From NCBI GenBank assembly GCA_964492245.1, contig CAZBJJ010000001.1, positions 1 to 64,000 on the forward strand: 64,000 bases of DNA. Direction: 5' to 3'. The notes below the pieces were generated by a model. The model was not told the DNA's origin, did not search any database, and was given only the letters and a program-made list of their open reading frames with translations. Position 1 is the stretch's first letter. Every line of letters starts with the position of its first letter. This DNA is from CAZBJJ01 sp964492245. Lineage in GTDB: Bacteria > Spirochaetota > Spirochaetia > Treponematales > Breznakiellaceae. Below, piece after piece: positions 23,590 through 32,644 of the stretch. The translations under genes and the position numbers were made by a program.

Positions 23590-24315
23590 ATGATTAAGAC
23601 CCTCGGTTTTTTCTTTGTTTTAAGTCTTACCCTTGTGCTCTCCACCCCCTTTGTTATTATTGCAGGCTTTTTGCGCATTGTCGGTTTAGGTCGCCTGACA
23701 CAGGGTTTTTTTGTCGCTTTTGCCCGACTGTGGGCCCGCTTTGTCGTTGTGCTAACGGGCAGTAAACTACTGGTAGAAGGCTTGGAAAACATAGCCCTAA
23801 AAGGCCCTGTTTGTTTTGTGGGAAACCATCAGGGAGATTTTGATATTGTTATTGCCTTGGCACTTATTAAACGCCCCTTTGGCTTTATTGCAAAAAAAGA
23901 GACCCTATATTTGCCTTTTATAGGTCTTTGGGTCTGGGTCCTCGGTGGCCTTTTGCTAAATAGAAATAGTCCCCGCCGTGCAATGAAGACCATTAAAAAA
24001 GGTGTGCAGGATATTTCTAAAGGGGGTGCTATGCTTATTTTTCCCGAAGGTACCCGCAGCAAGGGCAGGGGCCTACTGCCATTCCGCCCTGGTGCCTTTA
24101 AATTGGCTACAGAGGCCAGGGCAGATATTGTGCCCATGGCTATACAGGGGTCTTGGAGGGTCTGGGAAGAGCACAGACAAATTAAGGGCTGCAAAGTAAA
24201 AGTGAGTTTTGGGCTGCCCATTTCGACAAAGGATTTAGACAATGGGGCACGCCGAGAAATAAGCGATAAAACACATGCAATTATAAAAGAAAAGCTCCAG
24301 CAATTGGGCGATTAA
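23590..24315 (+). CDS. plsC: 1-acyl-sn-glycerol-3-phosphate acyltransferase
   Basis: A 241-aa PlsC/LPLAT-family membrane enzyme that acylates lysophosphatidic acid to phosphatidic acid. A hydrophobic N-terminal segment (TLGFFFVLSLTLVLSTPFVI) is followed by the catalytic HX4D box NHQGDFD at about 79-85 and the acceptor-site FPEGTRSKGRG at about 152-162. PRRAMKTIKKG and PMAIQGSW match the other conserved blocks. Length is typical. Its stop overlaps the convergent cyclase gene by 4 bases. The start lacks a ribosome-binding site but sits at the expected distance from a TATTAT box. Confidence 0.92.
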   Translation: MIKTLGFFFVLSLTLVLSTPFVIIAGFLRIVGLGRLTQGFFVAFARLWARFVVVLTGSKLLVEGLENIALKGPVCFVGNHQGDFDIVIALALIKRPFGFIAKKETLYLPFIGLWVWVLGGLLLNRNSPRRAMKTIKKGVQDISKGGAMLIFPEGTRSKGRGLLPFRPGAFKLATEARADIVPMAIQGSWRVWEEHRQIKGCKVKVSFGLPISTKDLDNGARREISDKTHAIIKEKLQQLGD

Positions 24316-25226
24316 TGTTTATAATAAAAAACAATGCCCTGATCTTCTTGTTTTAGGCCTTTAAGGCGATGTAATTCTTTTATAAGACCTCTGCTTTTGG
24401 AGCTGTAATGGGGAACAAGGCCCGAATCTGCTAAATAACGATTAATTACTAACTCATCCTTGCGGGCCAACGCCTGTATTCTACAGGATAAATTTATTCC
24501 ATAGCCGACATAGTCGCGGTATTTTAATTGGGATGCCTCGGCAGAAATTTCGTATTTATAGACCCTGTCGCTTACCAGGGCCCCTGCCATGCCCAATTCG
24601 GGGTAGGGCGCAAAGAGTTCCTCGTTTACAAAGTCGATATAGGAGTCGAAAACGCCCAAGGCAGAAGCCACCGTTTCTGGATTGGTATAGTCCCAAATAA
24701 TAATTGCGCCGTCTCCCATCAATTTATAATAATTGCAACCATAGCCAAATTGGTTGACGCAGGAGAGAAGGTTCGAGGTAAATTCTTTAATTAATCTGAA
24801 TACCTCATCTTCTTTGTGTGCACAGAGGAAATTGCTAAAATTCCTTATGTCGACACAGAGGACAAGGGCGTTATTTTTTACCTCGTCCAAATAGATATTG
24901 TCAAAAATATCTACCGGCATTTTTTTTAGTCCCTCAAGAGCCGAGCTATCTAATTCCACTCCGTCGCTTTGGCAGGAAATTAAGTCTAAATGTGCTCCAA
25001 TTTTTTTGCCTATACAGTCTAAAACATAGCGGTTGTCCAAGGAAAAGGGCAGGCGAATTTGTTTAATAAATTCTGGATAGCCAGATGCGGCATCGGCAAT
25101 GGTAAAAACACCGTCGGAAGAACAGCTTGTTTGAACAGCCAGTGTTTTATTTGTTTTAGTGTTCTTCAAGACGAGTTGGCGATTTTTGAAGGCGAGAATA
25201 TTTTCGCAATTTTTCCCTTCTGGCAT
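24312..25226 (-). CDS. Class III nucleotide (probably adenylate) cyclase
   Basis: A 304-aa soluble protein. Residues about 1-105 are an uncharacterised N-terminal domain. The class III cyclase domain covers about 115-290: LVLCVDIRNFSNFL holds the first metal Asp, YYKLMGDGAIIIWD has the substrate Lys and second metal Asp in KxxGD, and YRDYVGYGINLSCRIQ has the substrate Asp and the transition-state Asn and Arg. The Lys/Asp pair predicts ATP as substrate, so cAMP as product. All catalytic positions appear present, so it should be active as a homodimer. No GAF, PAS, HAMP or membrane segment is visible. The promoter arrangement predicts a leaderless mRNA. Confidence 0.85.
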   Translation of the reverse strand: MPEGKNCENILAFKNRQLVLKNTKTNKTLAVQTSCSSDGVFTIADAASGYPEFIKQIRLPFSLDNRYVLDCIGKKIGAHLDLISCQSDGVELDSSALEGLKKMPVDIFDNIYLDEVKNNALVLCVDIRNFSNFLCAHKEDEVFRLIKEFTSNLLSCVNQFGYGCNYYKLMGDGAIIIWDYTNPETVASALGVFDSYIDFVNEELFAPYPELGMAGALVSDRVYKYEISAEASQLKYRDYVGYGINLSCRIQALARKDELVINRYLADSGLVPHYSSKSRGLIKELHRLKGLKQEDQGIVFYYKH

Positions 25227-25233
25227 GATATAT

Positions 25234-25242
25234 ATTATATCA
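25234..25242 (-). promoter_or_regulatory. Extended -10 promoter giving a leaderless cyclase transcript
   Basis: On the minus strand TGATATAAT is a perfect extended -10 (TGn-TATAAT). Seven bases after it is position 25227, next to the A of the cyclase ATG at 25226. There is no good -35 and no ribosome-binding site. Confidence 0.5.
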
Positions 25243-25267
25243 GGGGATTGGAAAAAAAGAAAGATAT

Positions 25268-25341
25268 TGGGCGCTGAGGGATTCGAACCCCCGACATCCT
25301 CGGTGTAAACGAGGCGCTCTGACCAGCTGAGCTAAGCACCC
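25268..25341 (-). tRNA. tRNA-Val, anticodon UAC
   Basis: A 74-base cloverleaf on the minus strand: acceptor GGGTGCT/AGCGCCC (one G-U pair), D arm AGCTCAGCTGGTCAGAGC, anticodon stem CCTCG/CGAGG with loop TTTACAC (anticodon TAC), T arm GGGGGTTCGAATCCC, discriminator A. CCA is not encoded, so it must be added after transcription. It lies in the divergent interval between the cyclase gene and uvrA. Confidence 0.97.
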
Positions 25342-25407
25342 TAGGCCAAAAAGCTATCATAAAAATAAACAAAGGGTCAATAGAAATGCTAAAGCTTTTT
25401 CCTCCCC

Positions 25408-25436
25408 TTGTCCTACTTCGCCATAGACGGTATTCT
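25408..25436 (+). promoter_or_regulatory. Predicted promoter giving a near-leaderless uvrA transcript
   Basis: TTGTCC (25408-25413), a 17-base spacer and TATTCT (25431-25436). Expected transcription start is about 25443, three bases before the ATG at 25446. It also argues against a start further upstream at 25386. Confidence 0.4.
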
Positions 25437-25445
25437 CAACGGTGT

Positions 25446-28280
25446 ATGGGTAACATCATTATACGAGGTGCGCGCGAGCACAACCTTAAAAATATAGATT
25501 TAGAGCTTCCCCGAGACAGGCTCATTGTTGTCTCGGGGCTTTCGGGCTCTGGAAAGAGTTCTTTGGCCTTCGACACTATTTTTGCCGAGGGACAGCGCCG
25601 CTATGTCGAAAGTCTTTCGGCCTATGCCCGCCAATTTTTGGGCCGCATGGACAAACCAGATATCGACTATATTGAAGGGCTCTCCCCTGCAATTTCAATT
25701 GAGCAAAAGACAACGCATAGAAATCCGCGTTCGACAGTGGGAACGGTTACCGAAATTTTCGATTATTACCGCCTGCTTTTTGCACGTGTGGGAGTTCCCC
25801 ACTGTCCTGAATGCGGAAAAATAATTCGGGAACAGACAGTCGACCAAATTGTCGATGCTATTTTGGGGTGGCCAGAAAACACAAGAATTCAGGTTTTAGC
25901 TCCAATAATACGGGGCAAAAAAGGGGAGCACGTAAAAATAATCGAGGATGCCCGGAAGGCTGGCTATGCACGCCTACGGGTCGATGGATTACTGGTCAGT
26001 TTGGACGACCAAATTAAGCTGGAAAAACAAAAAAAACACAGTATAGATATTGTTGTCGACAGGCTGCCGGTTAAACTGGAAATTCGCAAACGTCTGGCCG
26101 AATCGATAGAGGCGGCCCTAGAGGCTGCCAATGGCATTATGCTGGTTTTACGGCAGGGGCCAGATTCCAAAACCGAAACTGAAGAGTTTTTTAGTCAAAA
26201 CAATGCCTGTCCGGACTGCGGTATTTCTATACCCGAACTCCAGCCCCGCCTTTTTTCCTTTAATAACCCCTTTGGGGCCTGCCCCGAATGCACCGGCCTG
26301 GGCTACAGAAGAGAGTTTTCGCCCGATTTAATCATCCCCGATTGGTCGCTCTCCTTTAACGAGGGAGGGGCAGTGCCCTATAATCCCGATTCGGCCTGGC
26401 ATCGCAGCCGCTTTGAATCCCTAGCCCGCCATTATAATTTTTCTTTAGACAGCCCCTTTGAAAAATTGCCCAAAAAAGTGATGAAGGCAATTTTATATGG
26501 AAGTGAAGAAGAAATTGACATTGAATACGAGAACCGGCAGGGCACGGGGAAGTTTATGTATCATACAAAATTCCCCGGGCTTATAGAGGATCTTAAAAAA
26601 CGCTATCGAGAAACCCAGTCGCCTGGAATTAGGGATTGGTTGGAAAAATTTATGAAGGAAAGCATCTGTGAAAGTTGCAGTGGAAAAAGATTGCGTCCGG
26701 AGGCCCTTGCGGTTACCGTCGGCGATAAAAATATCTTTGAACTCTCTGCGCTGTCGGTTGCAGATAGCCTGGTTTTCTTCGAAAAAATAAACTTTAGTGA
26801 ATCCGAAAGACAAATCGCCGCTCAAATATTAAAAGAGATTGTCTCCCGCCTGGGCTTTATGCGCAATGTGGGATTGGATTATTTAACCTTAGAACGCACC
26901 GCCGGTACACTTTCCGGGGGCGAAGCACAGCGAATAAGGTTGGCAACACAGATTGGATCGAGTTTAGTTGGAGTCCTGTATATTTTAGATGAACCATCCA
27001 TTGGTTTGCACCAGCGGGACAACCAGCGCTTAATTGATACCCTTTTGTATCTTAGGGATATTGGCAATACCCTTATTGTTGTGGAGCACGATGAGCAGAC
27101 ATTGCGAACAGCAGACCATATTGTCGATTTAGGCCCAGGTGCAGGGGTCCACGGCGGCACTGTGGTGGCGCAGGGAAGCCCTGCAGAAATTATTAAAAAC
27201 AAGGCAAGCCTAACTGGCCAGTATTTGGCAGGTAGCTTGTTTATGCATATTCCCCAAGAGCGACGCAAGGGAAATGGAAAATATTTAGAAATTTATGGAG
27301 CAAAACAGCACAATTTAAAAGACATCGATATTAAAATTCCACTAGGTCTATTTACCTGTATTACCGGAGTCTCTGGTTCGGGGAAGTCGACACTTTTAGC
27401 GGATATCCTCTGTCCAGCGGTGAGCAATGCCCTGTACAAAAGCAATAAAACAGAGGGCGAGTATTCCGAAATTAAGGGAATACAGCATTTAGATAAGCTC
27501 ATAGATATAAGCCAGGACCCCATTGGCCGCACGCCGCGGTCGAACCCTGCCACCTATGTGGGGGTTTTTACGCCAATAAGGGACCTCTATGCCAGCCTGC
27601 CCGATTCCAAGGCCCGGGGCTATAAAAGCGGGCGTTTCTCCTTTAATGTAAAAGGAGGGCGCTGTGAGCACTGTCAGGGCGATGGTACCATCAAAATTGA
27701 AATGAATTTTCTTCCCGATGTCTATATTCTATGCGATGTCTGTCAGGGGAAACGCTTTAACCGAGAGACATTAGAGGTAAAATACAAGGGGAAATCTATT
27801 GCCGATGTATTGAATATGACCATCGAGGAAGCTCTAAGTTTTTTTGAATATATTCCCCACATTGCGCGCAGATTGCAAACCCTCTACTCGGTGGGGCTGG
27901 GCTATATTAAACTTGGGCAATCGGCGTTGACGCTCTCTGGCGGCGAGGCACAGCGGGTAAAAATTGCCTTAGAACTTTCGAAGCGGCCGACAGGCAAGAC
28001 GCTTTACATCCTAGATGAGCCGACTACGGGCCTTCATTTTGCCGACGTAAAACAATTGATGGCAGTTATTCATCAACTAATGGAAAGTGGCAATACAATT
28101 GTAATGATTGAACACAATTTAGATGTCATTCTTCAGGCCGATTATGTTATCGATTTAGGTCCCGAGGGCGGTGAACACGGAGGGGAGGTGGTTGCAACAG
28201 GCAGCCCAGAGGAAATAGCAAACTCTCCCCGCTCCTGGACCGGCAAATATCTTAAAGAAGAGCTTTTAAGGAAGGCTTAA
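25446..28280 (+). CDS. uvrA: UvrABC excinuclease subunit A
   Basis: A 944-aa dimeric ABC-type ATPase that finds bulky DNA lesions in nucleotide-excision repair and loads UvrB. The first Walker A is GLSGSGKSS near residue 35; the second, GVSGSGKSTLL, is near 640. Two LSGGEAQR signatures are present. Zinc modules are CPDCG...CPECTGLG and the C-terminal CEHCQGDG...CDVCQGKRF. The start is set at 25446 because UvrA proteins begin M-x-(N/K)-I-x-I-R-G-A-R-E-H-N-L; a 20-residue upstream extension in frame has no counterpart in the family and would overlap the promoter. lptD begins with a 1-base overlap of the stop, as uvrA-lptD in T. pallidum. Confidence 0.97.
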   Translation: MGNIIIRGAREHNLKNIDLELPRDRLIVVSGLSGSGKSSLAFDTIFAEGQRRYVESLSAYARQFLGRMDKPDIDYIEGLSPAISIEQKTTHRNPRSTVGTVTEIFDYYRLLFARVGVPHCPECGKIIREQTVDQIVDAILGWPENTRIQVLAPIIRGKKGEHVKIIEDARKAGYARLRVDGLLVSLDDQIKLEKQKKHSIDIVVDRLPVKLEIRKRLAESIEAALEAANGIMLVLRQGPDSKTETEEFFSQNNACPDCGISIPELQPRLFSFNNPFGACPECTGLGYRREFSPDLIIPDWSLSFNEGGAVPYNPDSAWHRSRFESLARHYNFSLDSPFEKLPKKVMKAILYGSEEEIDIEYENRQGTGKFMYHTKFPGLIEDLKKRYRETQSPGIRDWLEKFMKESICESCSGKRLRPEALAVTVGDKNIFELSALSVADSLVFFEKINFSESERQIAAQILKEIVSRLGFMRNVGLDYLTLERTAGTLSGGEAQRIRLATQIGSSLVGVLYILDEPSIGLHQRDNQRLIDTLLYLRDIGNTLIVVEHDEQTLRTADHIVDLGPGAGVHGGTVVAQGSPAEIIKNKASLTGQYLAGSLFMHIPQERRKGNGKYLEIYGAKQHNLKDIDIKIPLGLFTCITGVSGSGKSTLLADILCPAVSNALYKSNKTEGEYSEIKGIQHLDKLIDISQDPIGRTPRSNPATYVGVFTPIRDLYASLPDSKARGYKSGRFSFNVKGGRCEHCQGDGTIKIEMNFLPDVYILCDVCQGKRFNRETLEVKYKGKSIADVLNMTIEEALSFFEYIPHIARRLQTLYSVGLGYIKLGQSALTLSGGEAQRVKIALELSKRPTGKTLYILDEPTTGLHFADVKQLMAVIHQLMESGNTIVMIEHNLDVILQADYVIDLGPEGGEHGGEVVATGSPEEIANSPRSWTGKYLKEELLRKA

Positions 28281-31200
28281 TGCGCCAATTGGCTTATTGC
28301 ATAATTGCAGTTTTGCTTATATGTACTAGTGCCCCTTTTATTTTTGCCCAGGAAGATGATGTCCTCGATACAGAAGAAATTAAAATATTGTCGCTGGATA
28401 TAAACACAGCCTCATTGCAAGATTTGGCCACAATGTGTACCGAACTGGGGCTTTCGCAGGCGGGAACCCTTACCGATTTGCGAAAACGACTTTTAGCTCA
28501 CTACAAAATAGATTCTAAAAAGGATACCTCGTCGGAAGATGCTAAAACAGTCCAGATACTCAGTGCACGCAGCACGGAATATATAAACATCGAGGTGGTA
28601 AACGAGGAATATGCCCGTTTAAATGGCGATGTTGTTATCCTCTTTACCGATGGAAAGGAGACCCACCGGATACAGGCAGATGAAATGCTGTATAACAAGA
28701 CAAAAAATATTATTCACGCTCGGGGAAATGTTCTGTATTTGCGGGAGGGAGAGACAAATACTGAAACCTTTAGAGGGCAGGCCCTAGAGGTAAATATTGA
28801 TACCTGGAATGGCGTCTTTGTGGGGGGCACCAGCGAAAAAGGGAAAAAAAGCGATGACAAAGTTTATCGATTTACTGCCGATTCAATTACTCGAAGTGAG
28901 GATGGCGTTAGCCTTCTAGAGAATGCGATAATTGAAAATGCAAAGACCGAGGAAGCTTATTGGTCTTTGGCTGCCAAAAAAATTTGGCTCCTCCCTGGAA
29001 ATGATTGGGCAATCCGAAACGCCACCCTAAAAGTAGGCCATATTCCTGTTTTGTATTTTCCATTTTTCTTTTATCCGGGGAACAAAATTTTCTTTAATCC
29101 AGTTTTTGGCATTCGTCAGCGAGAAGGCACCTTTTTACAGACAAGTACTTATTTAATAGGCCAGTCTACGGCAAAATCCAGCGAAGAAAGCTCAATAATG
29201 CAAATACTGGACAGTAACGACGACAAAGAGCTTAAGCGCGAGGGCCTTTTTCTGGTAGCGACAAACAGACCTAAAAAAACTGAAGGGAAAAAACTTGCCT
29301 TGCTTTTTGATATGTATTCTAATTTAGGGGCCTATATCGGCCTTGATTTTTCTCAACCTAAAACAGGTATCTTTGGAGCAACTACTATCGATGGCGGTTT
29401 TGCGCTGTCGCGGACGGTAAGGCCCTTAGGCAATGGCCAGTGGACGACTTTTATGCATAGTGACTCGATGGAAAGTGAATGGAACCAGGGCAATTTTTTT
29501 TCATTCGATATTCCCTTTCGATACCGGCTTAAAGCACAGGGCTCATTTGTCTTTAAGCGGGCTAGCATTAACTGGAACTTACCCTTTTATAGCGATGTGT
29601 ATATAGACAAAGATTTTATGAACCGCAGCGAAAAAATGGACTGGTTTAATATGATGAAATCTGGCGCAGCCTCTTTACAGGAAAGCGAGGACATTGGGGT
29701 CTTAGGAAACTACAATTGGCGGGTATCGGCAAGTGGTCTGCGCTCAGATACAAAAATCTTGTCTCCCTATGTGCAGGGCATCAATTTTAGTACCCTTTCC
29801 TCGACCCTCAGCTTTAACTCAAAAACCGATCCCACGCTCTCCTCTTCCTATTCTCCAATGCGCACTTTTTTCTATCCCTCAAGTTTAAATCTTCTAACCT
29901 TGAATGTATCGACACAGGGCAAGCCTTTGAGCCTACCTTTTAAGAAAACAGAAGCAAATAAAACAGAAGTCTTACCCGAACAAAAAAAAGAGATTTACGA
30001 AATCGAAAGCTCTTTAAAAAGCCCTTTTAAACCCGATGTCGATGAAGCCAAAGAAAGTATAATAAAAAAACCATTGGAGCTAAGCCCCCCAAGTTTAGAG
30101 CAAGGTTTTGCCATTGATGCCGCCTCGGGCAGCACTGCCGAAGTATCCTATTCTCTGTCTGCCTCTTGGGTGAGCGATTTGCTTTTTAATAGCGAAATTT
30201 GGAAATCCAATACCGACATCGACTGGAATGACATTGCCTCTTTTTTAAATGTGGCAAAAATCAATCCAAGTTTGAGTGCAAAATTCAGCCTTCCCCAAAG
30301 CACGTTTTCGGGAAGTTTTTTACTTGCCGGGTCTGGCACATGGCAGGACTACCTTTTTTTTGATGAAACAGCAAGTAAATTTGATACCCAAACAAAACGA
30401 GAAAATGAGGCAATACGCAATTATAAGGCTACCGGCTTTAACACCACTGCGGATATCAGTTTTGCGGGGAAGCCCCTCGTTTTAAATCCCATTTTTTCTG
30501 CAAGCTCTTTAAATTACAGCTTTAAAACCCTTCTTGCCAAATCTGAATTTTCGGGAACGCCGCAGGAACCAAATTGGGACATTATCACTGCAGAGTGGGA
30601 CAAGGAATCAATACAGACGCATTCAATTTGTTTAAATTTGTATGCCCTTTTATATGAAAAAAATCAAAATTTTTCCCTTTTTTTCACTCTTCCTCCCTTA
30701 GATAGCAAGGCCTCTGGCAAGCTTAATTTTAATTATTGGAAGGCATCGACAGCTGCATCGATGGATATCGAAGACTTCGAGACAGAGAACAGAATTTTTA
30801 AGCCTTTGACCCTCGAACAAAAAATTAATATCGATACAAAAAAATATTTAAGCCAGTCTCTTATTATTGATGTAGAAAATAGTGAGTTTTTACGGGCCAA
30901 TACCGCTATACATATTAACAATTTAAGCTTTAATTTTTCGGCAGAGAAGACAAACACCTATTTTTTTAACGAAGCTGCGGGCTGGGTTTTAGATCGGGAA
31001 AGTGAAGAATTGCGCCCCAAATCGCTTTCTGTAATCTATGGTTTAAATAAAGAGTTCAATAATCTATGGCACAAACGTCTTCATGCAGGTATACGTGCCG
31101 ATTCCACTCTTTCCTTCGATTTATTGCGCTATACGCAGTCTTTTTTTAGATTTAACCTTACCACCTCGCTCAAAATAAACGATTTCCTGGAATGGTCTTT

Positions 31201-31561
31201 TTCTTCTGTCTCCCAGAACTCAGTGCTCTTTAGATATTTGCAGGATCTGCCATTTGTGGATCTGCCATTTCGCATTTCTGGTGAGCCAAATATTGCCCTC
31301 GATTTGCTTCAATCCTTTTATTTTTGGGATAAACCTGCTCGGATAAACTCTGGTTTTAAGTTGAAAAGTTTGAGCACTACCTTAAAACATTTTATGGGAG
31401 ACTGGACGGCCAGCCTTAGCTATACTGTCGTTCCTGTCTTATATCGAGAAAAAAAAATGTATGAATTTGAAAACGAGATTTCATTTTTAGTTCAATGGAT
31501 ACCCTTTAATGAATTTAAAGTGGAGACTTATCGCGATAAAGACGGCTTAATTTTTAAATAA
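28280..31561 (+). CDS. lptD: LptD/OstA-like outer-membrane assembly protein
   Basis: A 1093-aa exported protein (signal peptide RQLAYCIIAVLLICTSAPFIFA). Residues about 38-73 resemble a SAP/HeH helix pair (LQDLATMCTELGLSQ, TLTDLRKRLLAHYK). Residues about 95-260 are an LptA/OstA beta-jellyroll ('LNGDVVILFTDGKETHRIQA', MLYNKTKNIIHARGNVLYL). The rest is a long beta-barrel with the LptD entry motif HIPVLYFPFFFYPGNK. By family it would place LPS-like glycolipid in the outer leaflet. T. pallidum keeps this gene (TP0515, next to uvrA) although it has no LPS, so the cargo in treponemes is open. The SAP-like segment at the N-terminus is unusual for LptD. Confidence 0.88.
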   Translation: MRQLAYCIIAVLLICTSAPFIFAQEDDVLDTEEIKILSLDINTASLQDLATMCTELGLSQAGTLTDLRKRLLAHYKIDSKKDTSSEDAKTVQILSARSTEYINIEVVNEEYARLNGDVVILFTDGKETHRIQADEMLYNKTKNIIHARGNVLYLREGETNTETFRGQALEVNIDTWNGVFVGGTSEKGKKSDDKVYRFTADSITRSEDGVSLLENAIIENAKTEEAYWSLAAKKIWLLPGNDWAIRNATLKVGHIPVLYFPFFFYPGNKIFFNPVFGIRQREGTFLQTSTYLIGQSTAKSSEESSIMQILDSNDDKELKREGLFLVATNRPKKTEGKKLALLFDMYSNLGAYIGLDFSQPKTGIFGATTIDGGFALSRTVRPLGNGQWTTFMHSDSMESEWNQGNFFSFDIPFRYRLKAQGSFVFKRASINWNLPFYSDVYIDKDFMNRSEKMDWFNMMKSGAASLQESEDIGVLGNYNWRVSASGLRSDTKILSPYVQGINFSTLSSTLSFNSKTDPTLSSSYSPMRTFFYPSSLNLLTLNVSTQGKPLSLPFKKTEANKTEVLPEQKKEIYEIESSLKSPFKPDVDEAKESIIKKPLELSPPSLEQGFAIDAASGSTAEVSYSLSASWVSDLLFNSEIWKSNTDIDWNDIASFLNVAKINPSLSAKFSLPQSTFSGSFLLAGSGTWQDYLFFDETASKFDTQTKRENEAIRNYKATGFNTTADISFAGKPLVLNPIFSASSLNYSFKTLLAKSEFSGTPQEPNWDIITAEWDKESIQTHSICLNLYALLYEKNQNFSLFFTLPPLDSKASGKLNFNYWKASTAASMDIEDFETENRIFKPLTLEQKINIDTKKYLSQSLIIDVENSEFLRANTAIHINNLSFNFSAEKTNTYFFNEAAGWVLDRESEELRPKSLSVIYGLNKEFNNLWHKRLHAGIRADSTLSFDLLRYTQSFFRFNLTTSLKINDFLEWSFSSVSQNSVLFRYLQDLPFVDLPFRISGEPNIALDLLQSFYFWDKPARINSGFKLKSLSTTLKHFMGDWTASLSYTVVPVLYREKKMYEFENEISFLVQWIPFNEFKVETYRDKDGLIFK

Positions 31562-31588
31562 ACTGATGTAAAGCTATGTTTTTATGCC

Positions 31589-31617
31589 TTGACTGGAGAG
31601 AAAGGTAACGATAGACT
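31589..31617 (+). promoter_or_regulatory. Predicted promoter of the phoH-pgpH-ybeY-corC operon
   Basis: TTGACT (31589-31594), 17-base spacer, TAGACT (31612-31617). It is followed by a TAGGAG ribosome-binding site at 31657-31662 before the TTG start of phoH. Confidence 0.4.
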
Positions 31618-31666
31618 TTAAAAACTGTTTTAGGTTGGCTCGTAATTTGAGCATTTTAGGAGTATT

Positions 31667-32644
31667 TTGAATACTGTAATAACAATAGTACTTGCGGACA
31701 ACAATATATTAAGGGCTGTCTGTGGGGCAAACGATGTGAATCTCAAAGAGATTGAGCAGGTAACCGGAGGGCGTATTATCCCCCGAGGAAACGAGCTTTT
31801 GTTGGAGTCCAAAGATTCTCAGCAAATTGCCAATATGCAGTTGGTGCTCGAGCGAATGATAGAGTCTGTGCAGCGCTTTGGCAATATTTCGCCAGATTAT
31901 TTTAAGGCACTTTTACATAGCATTCAAAACGATGCTAGCATCCAGAATGATGAATCGAATTTCTCGGATTCAAATATTCTTGAAGACTTTGTTATCAATA
32001 TTCCCCGTGCGTATAATCGGGTATATCCCAGGACGGTCAATCAGGCGCGATATGTAAAGGCCATTAGAGAACACGATATAACCTTTTGCGTGGGGCCGGC
32101 AGGTACAGGAAAATCGTATTTGGCAGTGGCAGAGGCCTTAAAAGAGGTGCTTTCTCAACATCATCGAAAACTTGTCCTTACCCGGCCAATTGTAGAGGCA
32201 GGAGAGAATTTGGGCTTTTTACCGGGCGATTTAGCTCAGAAAGTACATCCCTATTTGCGCCCTCTGTATGATGCCATGGAAAGCCTTATGCCCTTCGAGA
32301 TAATACAAAACCTAGAGCAGAGCCGCATTATGGAAATTGCTCCCTTGGCATATATGCGCGGTCGAAGCTTGAACAATGCAATAATAATTTTAGATGAGGC
32401 GCAAAACACGACAAAAGAGCAGATGAAGATGTTTTTAACGCGTATTGGCGAAGGCTCTAAGGCAATTATAACCGGGGACAGCACACAGATCGATTTACCA
32501 AGAAAAAAGGACTGTGGCCTTATGCATGCAATAAACCTATTGGCCGGAGTACCAGGTCTTTCTTTTACCTGGTTAAACACCCTGGATGTTGTCAGAAATC
32601 CTTTGGTAAAAAAAATTATTGAAGCCTATGATGTTGAACAATAA
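31667..32644 (+). CDS. ybeZ: PhoH family ATPase (YbeZ)
   Basis: A 325-aa PhoH-like P-loop NTPase. An N-terminal KH/jag-like part (VNLKEIEQVTGGRIIPRGNE) precedes the ATPase domain from about 120: Walker A GPAGTGKS, VLTRPIVEAGENLGFLPGD, Walker B IIILDEAQN and TGDSTQIDLPRK. Such proteins couple RNA binding to ATPase activity and work with YbeY in rRNA maturation; ybeY follows two genes later, as in many bacteria. The start is TTG: the next in-frame Met is about 55 residues inside and AGGAG stands 4 bases before the TTG. It overlaps pgpH at the 3' end. Confidence 0.93.
   Translation: MNTVITIVLADNNILRAVCGANDVNLKEIEQVTGGRIIPRGNELLLESKDSQQIANMQLVLERMIESVQRFGNISPDYFKALLHSIQNDASIQNDESNFSDSNILEDFVINIPRAYNRVYPRTVNQARYVKAIREHDITFCVGPAGTGKSYLAVAEALKEVLSQHHRKLVLTRPIVEAGENLGFLPGDLAQKVHPYLRPLYDAMESLMPFEIIQNLEQSRIMEIAPLAYMRGRSLNNAIIILDEAQNTTKEQMKMFLTRIGEGSKAIITGDSTQIDLPRKKDCGLMHAINLLAGVPGLSFTWLNTLDVVRNPLVKKIIEAYDVEQ

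Noticed and set aside
25268..25341. tRNA-Val as pseudogene because CCA is not encoded
   Set aside because: All stems pair and many bacteria add CCA after transcription.
25386..25445. Upstream start of uvrA at 25386
   Set aside because: The 20 extra residues do not occur in UvrA proteins, and the segment contains the likely promoter.
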